Source: Scybalosoma faecavium (GTDB taxonomy: Bacteria > Bacillota > Clostridia > Christensenellales > Christensenellaceae). From it: DNA of 64,000 nucleotides. A program made the position numbers and the translations under genes. The stretch is taken from positions 124,001 through 188,000 of the forward strand of contig DVKG01000012.1 in NCBI GenBank assembly GCA_018716135.1, written 5' to 3'. Below the pieces are notes generated by a model, which had not been told where the DNA came from, searched no databases, and saw nothing but the letters and a program-made list of their open reading frames with translations. Shown piece by piece: positions 61,103 to 64,000 of the stretch; the first letter of the stretch is position 1; each line of letters begins with the position of its first letter.

Positions 61103-62146
61103 TCAATAGTTATCGTAATAATCTCCACGCTTATAATCGTAAATGGAGTTTCTGCTGTATATATCTAAATTCTCAAGCGCCTTGCCCGTTCCTATCGCCA
61201 CGCAGGAGATAGCGTCCTCAGCTACGTAGCAGGGTATTTTGCAGCGCTCCGTAAGCAGCCTGTCCAGCCCATAAAGCAGCGCGCCGCCGCCCGTCATGCA
61301 AATTCCATTCTCTGCTATATCAGCAGCCAGCTCCGGCGGGGTGCGTTCCAGAACGCCGTGCACCGTCTCCATTATGCGTCCCAATGGTTCATGAAACGCC
61401 TCTATTGTCTCATTAGAGCTTATGGTTATCGTCTTCGGCAAGCCGGAGATGAGGTTCCTGCCCGTAACTTCCATAAACGCCTCTTCTTTTCTCGGAAAAG
61501 CAGAGCCTATGTTTATTTTTATCTCCTCCGCTGTACGTTCGCCTATGAGCATGTTGTATTTTTTCTTTACATAACGGACTAACGCTTCGTCAAATCTATC
61601 GCCGGCGATTTTAATAGAATCGCTGATTACAGAACCGCCCAGTGATATAACAGCTATGTCTGCCGTACCTCCGCCAATATCCAGAACCATATTTCCATTA
61701 GGAGCTGCTATGTCCAAACCTGCGCCAATGGCGGCGGCTATGGGCTCTTCTATCAGGAAAGTATGTCGCGCGCCCGCCTCTTCCGTCGCCTCGATAACCG
61801 ACCTTTTCTCGACCTCCGTAACTCCGCTCGGCACACAGACGATTACGCGCGGTTTGAAAAAAATCTTCCTTCCTATTACCTTACGCAGAAAATACCTAAG
61901 CATCCGCTCAGTATCGTGGAAATTAGAGATAACGCCGTCGCGCAAGGGACGAACAGCGACAATATTGCCCGGCGTCCTGCCCAGCATTATACGCGCCTCT
62001 TCGCCGATGGCAAGCATCTGACCTGTCGTGCGGTCTACTGCAACTACAGAAGGCTCGCGCATTACAATACCCTTGCCTTTAACATAGACTAGCACGCTGG
62101 CGGTACCAAGGTCAATGCCTACATCATTATAATCAAACAATCCCAT
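61103..62146 (-). CDS. mreB: Rod-shape-determining actin MreB
   Basis: The 347-residue protein has phosphate-1 VGIDLGTASVLVYVKG, phosphate-2 NMVLDIGGGTADIAV and adenosine motif MTGGGALLYGLD, as in MreB. It forms filaments that guide wall synthesis. It is a stand-alone gene without mreC or mreD neighbours; Firmicutes often carry such a second copy (Mbl-like), so the paralogue is not settled. AGGAG precedes the ATG. Confidence 0.95.
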   Translation of the reverse strand: MGLFDYNDVGIDLGTASVLVYVKGKGIVMREPSVVAVDRTTGQMLAIGEEARIMLGRTPGNIVAVRPLRDGVISNFHDTERMLRYFLRKVIGRKIFFKPRVIVCVPSGVTEVEKRSVIEATEEAGARHTFLIEEPIAAAIGAGLDIAAPNGNMVLDIGGGTADIAVISLGGSVISDSIKIAGDRFDEALVRYVKKKYNMLIGERTAEEIKINIGSAFPRKEEAFMEVTGRNLISGLPKTITISSNETIEAFHEPLGRIMETVHGVLERTPPELAADIAENGICMTGGGALLYGLDRLLTERCKIPCYVAEDAISCVAIGTGKALENLDIYSRNSIYDYKRGDYYDNY

Positions 62147-62249
62147 ATATTGTTACACTCCTAAAGTAATCGTATCTCAGCCTAATGCTGACCAAGGTTG
62201 AAATAAGGGTGCAAAATATCTTATCCAACATGACTGCACCTTACACTTC

Positions 62250-62278
62250 ATGATACAGCAATTTGATTCTTTTTTCAA
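62250..62278 (-). promoter_or_regulatory. Promoter of mreB
   Basis: TTGAAA at 62278-62273 and TATCAT at 62255-62250 are 17 bases apart. The leader between it and mreB has a GGTGCA hairpin stem. The rest of the 376-base gap to the OpuC gene is AT-rich and shows no gene. Confidence 0.6.
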
Positions 62279-62522
62279 CCGAAATGACATACAAATTTGT
62301 AACTTTTCATTAACAAATAAGTTTTGATATCAAACTTTCATATTAATCCGGAATTTTACTTTAGATATTAGAAACTTTCACAAATTTTTTCAAATTATTT
62401 TCAAATTATATTTATTGTATTCACTTTCTTACTATATAATTTATAGAAACTATGCCTATAAGTAAGCTAATACCGTAACTAAAACTCTCTTTCATCTCCA
62501 ACACAGGAAGAAGGTGAAAATT

Positions 62523-63665
62523 ATGATAGAATTCAAAGAGGTGCGTAAATCATACAAAACAAAGCAGGTACTCAAGGGAATTAATCTCACAATCGCAGAC
62601 GGCGAATTCATGGTACTCATAGGCTCATCGGGCTGCGGCAAAACAACGCTTTTAAAAACTATAAACAAGTTGATAAGCATTGATTCTGGAGATGTAATAA
62701 TTAATGGAGTAAATGTAAGAGAGTTAGACGAAACTCAACTTCCAAAAAAAATAGGCTATGTAGTTCAAGAGGGAGGGTTGTTCCCTCATATGACCATAGA
62801 GGACAACATAGCTTTGACCATGAAGCTTGCGGAATGGCCGGAAGATAAAATACACGACAGAGTGACCGAAATGCTTCAGCTCGTCAATCTTGACCCTGAA
62901 GCATACCGAAATCTATATCCGTCCCAACTTTCCGGAGGACAGAGGCAGAGAGTAGGCGTCGCCAGGGCTTTCGCCAGCGACCCGCCCATAATACTCATGG
63001 ACGAACCATTCTCCGCGCTCGACCCTGTCACTCGGTCTGAACTTCAAAACGAAGTGAGCGCATTACACGAGAATTTTCATAAGACCATAGTATTCGTAAC
63101 ACACGACATGGACGAAGCCATTAAGCTCTCTACCCGCATATGTGTAATACACGATGGAAAAATAGTCCAGTGCGACACACCGGAAAGACTCTTGAAGCAT
63201 CCTGCGAACGATTATGTGGACAGCTTCATAGGGCGAAATCGGCTTTGGAGCAACCCCAACTTTATTTATGCGGAGGACTTCATGCTTCAGAATCCCGTCC
63301 AGACGCATATAAACAGAACCGTAATGCAAGCCATAATGCAGATGTCTATATATCACGTAGACAGTCTGCTCGTCACAAGAGGCGGAAAGATGGCGGGAAT
63401 GCTTCGATTATCTAATATAATCCACATAGAAGACTACGCCCAGCCTATCGACGCTTTTATCACTGACGATTATATCACAGTTTTTAACGACACCTCACTT
63501 GAAGAAATAGTATCTAAAGTAGATTATAATCAAACCGGAGTCATTCCCGTAACTGATCACGACGGTTATTTAAAGGGCTTTTTAACAAAAGGATGCTTGC
63601 TCGCGACATTGAGCAGACAATTCACGCCCGAACCGGAAGAGAAAGGAAGTGACTCAAATGGCTGA
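62523..63665 (+). CDS. opuCA: Glycine betaine/choline-type ABC transporter ATPase (OpuCA)
   Basis: The 380-residue ATPase has Walker A GSSGCGKTT, signature LSGGQRQRVG, Walker B PIILMDEPFSALDP and the switch HD. After residue 250 it has two CBS domains (MQAIMQMSIYHVDSLLVTR and ITVFNDTSLEEIVSKV), which mark the OpuCA/ProV family and sense ionic strength. The ATG at 62523 follows AAGGTG. It overlaps the permease gene by 8 bases, so they are coupled. The substrate could be glycine betaine, carnitine or choline. Confidence 0.93.
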   Translation: MIEFKEVRKSYKTKQVLKGINLTIADGEFMVLIGSSGCGKTTLLKTINKLISIDSGDVIINGVNVRELDETQLPKKIGYVVQEGGLFPHMTIEDNIALTMKLAEWPEDKIHDRVTEMLQLVNLDPEAYRNLYPSQLSGGQRQRVGVARAFASDPPIILMDEPFSALDPVTRSELQNEVSALHENFHKTIVFVTHDMDEAIKLSTRICVIHDGKIVQCDTPERLLKHPANDYVDSFIGRNRLWSNPNFIYAEDFMLQNPVQTHINRTVMQAIMQMSIYHVDSLLVTRGGKMAGMLRLSNIIHIEDYAQPIDAFITDDYITVFNDTSLEEIVSKVDYNQTGVIPVTDHDGYLKGFLTKGCLLATLSRQFTPEPEEKGSDSNG

Positions 63666-64000
63666 TTTTTGGCAGCTTTTTATAGATAAAAAAGCAGAAT
63701 TGTTGGATTTATTCATCCAGCATATGAACATGACTATGCTCGCCGTGTTTATCGCTCTTGCAATAGGCGTTCCCGTAGGGATACTCATTCGGCAAAACAA
63801 AGTCGTCTCTAATATAGTGATAAGCATAGCAAATGTTTTGCAGTCCATCCCCAGCATTGCGCTGCTCGCTCTCGCAATACCCATAGTCGGTATCGGCGAA
63901 AAGCCTGCGATACTCATGGTCATAGTTTACGCATTGCTGCCCATAATAAAAAATACATTTTTAGGAATATCCAGCATAGACCCGCAAATAATGGAAGTAG
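63658..64000 (+). CDS. opuCB: OpuCB-type permease, 5' part
   Basis: The first 114 codons of an integral membrane permease are seen before the right edge. The start at 63658 overlaps the ATPase gene by 8 bases, with AGGAAG ahead of it. MTMLAVFIALAIGVPVGIL and VLQSIPSIALLALAIPIVGIG are the typical OpuC/OpuB permease segments. A binding protein and second permease probably follow outside the window. Confidence 0.92.
   Translation, partial: MADFWQLFIDKKAELLDLFIQHMNMTMLAVFIALAIGVPVGILIRQNKVVSNIVISIANVLQSIPSIALLALAIPIVGIGEKPAILMVIVYALLPIIKNTFLGISSIDPQIMEV

Noticed and set aside
1..64000. CRISPR arrays, prophage, transposons, tRNA or rRNA genes
   Set aside because: No repeat-spacer pattern, transposase or integrase motif, or tRNA/rRNA sequence was recognised on either strand.

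Overview
The window reads as chromosomal core of a Gram-positive, mid-GC Firmicute, most likely an anaerobic member of the Clostridia. Support: Bacillus-like synteny lonB-lonA-ysxC, a class B sortase, lipoprotein signal peptides, strong AGGAGG ribosome sites, a purECFMNHD operon, a minimal two-gene SUF system, a TGS-domain nucleoside kinase and a yybP-ykoY manganese riboswitch. No tRNA, rRNA, CRISPR array, insertion sequence or prophage is visible. Placement below class is inference.

Layout. 1-7.1 kb: hemW (cut by the edge), lepA, birA, a SufC/SufB pair with an unknown third gene, a LUD protein and a gamma carbonic anhydrase-like protein. 7.2-16.6 kb: a cell-surface block made of an MBOAT acyltransferase, an SGNH/DHHW partner and two tandem lipoprotein CotH-kinase/lamin-tail proteins, the first broken by a frameshift. 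16.7-24.6 kb: branched-chain amino acid synthesis (ilvB-ilvN-ilvC-ilvD, then a DUF815 ATPase and ilvA). The ilvB leader carries a consensus promoter, a Leu-rich short frame and an intrinsic terminator, so it looks like an attenuator; ilvA has no ATG, GTG or TTG upstream of its PLP lysine. 24.7-28.3 kb: a membrane protein with a degenerate Mrr-like domain, a NadD-YqeK fusion, rsfS, an enoyl-CoA hydratase-like gene and a 49-residue membrane protein.

28.4-36 kb: purECFMNHD, transcribed leftward from a promoter with an inverted pair of PurBox-like sites, divergent from a SatP-type acetate transporter. 36.8-45.6 kb: an amino-acid binding lipoprotein, an orphan MsmK/UgpC ATPase, an exonuclease-like protein made of two internal repeats, Ogg, rpmA-rplU without prp, a secreted protein, and a P-type cation ATPase behind a manganese riboswitch and terminator. 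45.6-57.4 kb: Bcp, a polysaccharide deacetylase, ftsA-like/ftsZ, a SorE-like dehydrogenase, a phosphoesterase, ysxC, lonA (with a three-hairpin leader), lonB and sortase B. 57.5-64 kb: a TGS nucleoside kinase, a divergent RelA/SpoT-domain protein, MreB and the start of an OpuC-type osmolyte transporter.

The most novel-looking items are the ilv attenuator, the non-canonical ilvA start, the duplicated exonuclease fold, the divergent alarmone-synthetase-like protein, the MBOAT/SGNH/CotH surface block and the membrane-anchored Mrr-like protein. All functional statements rest on reading motifs by eye; no database search was run.
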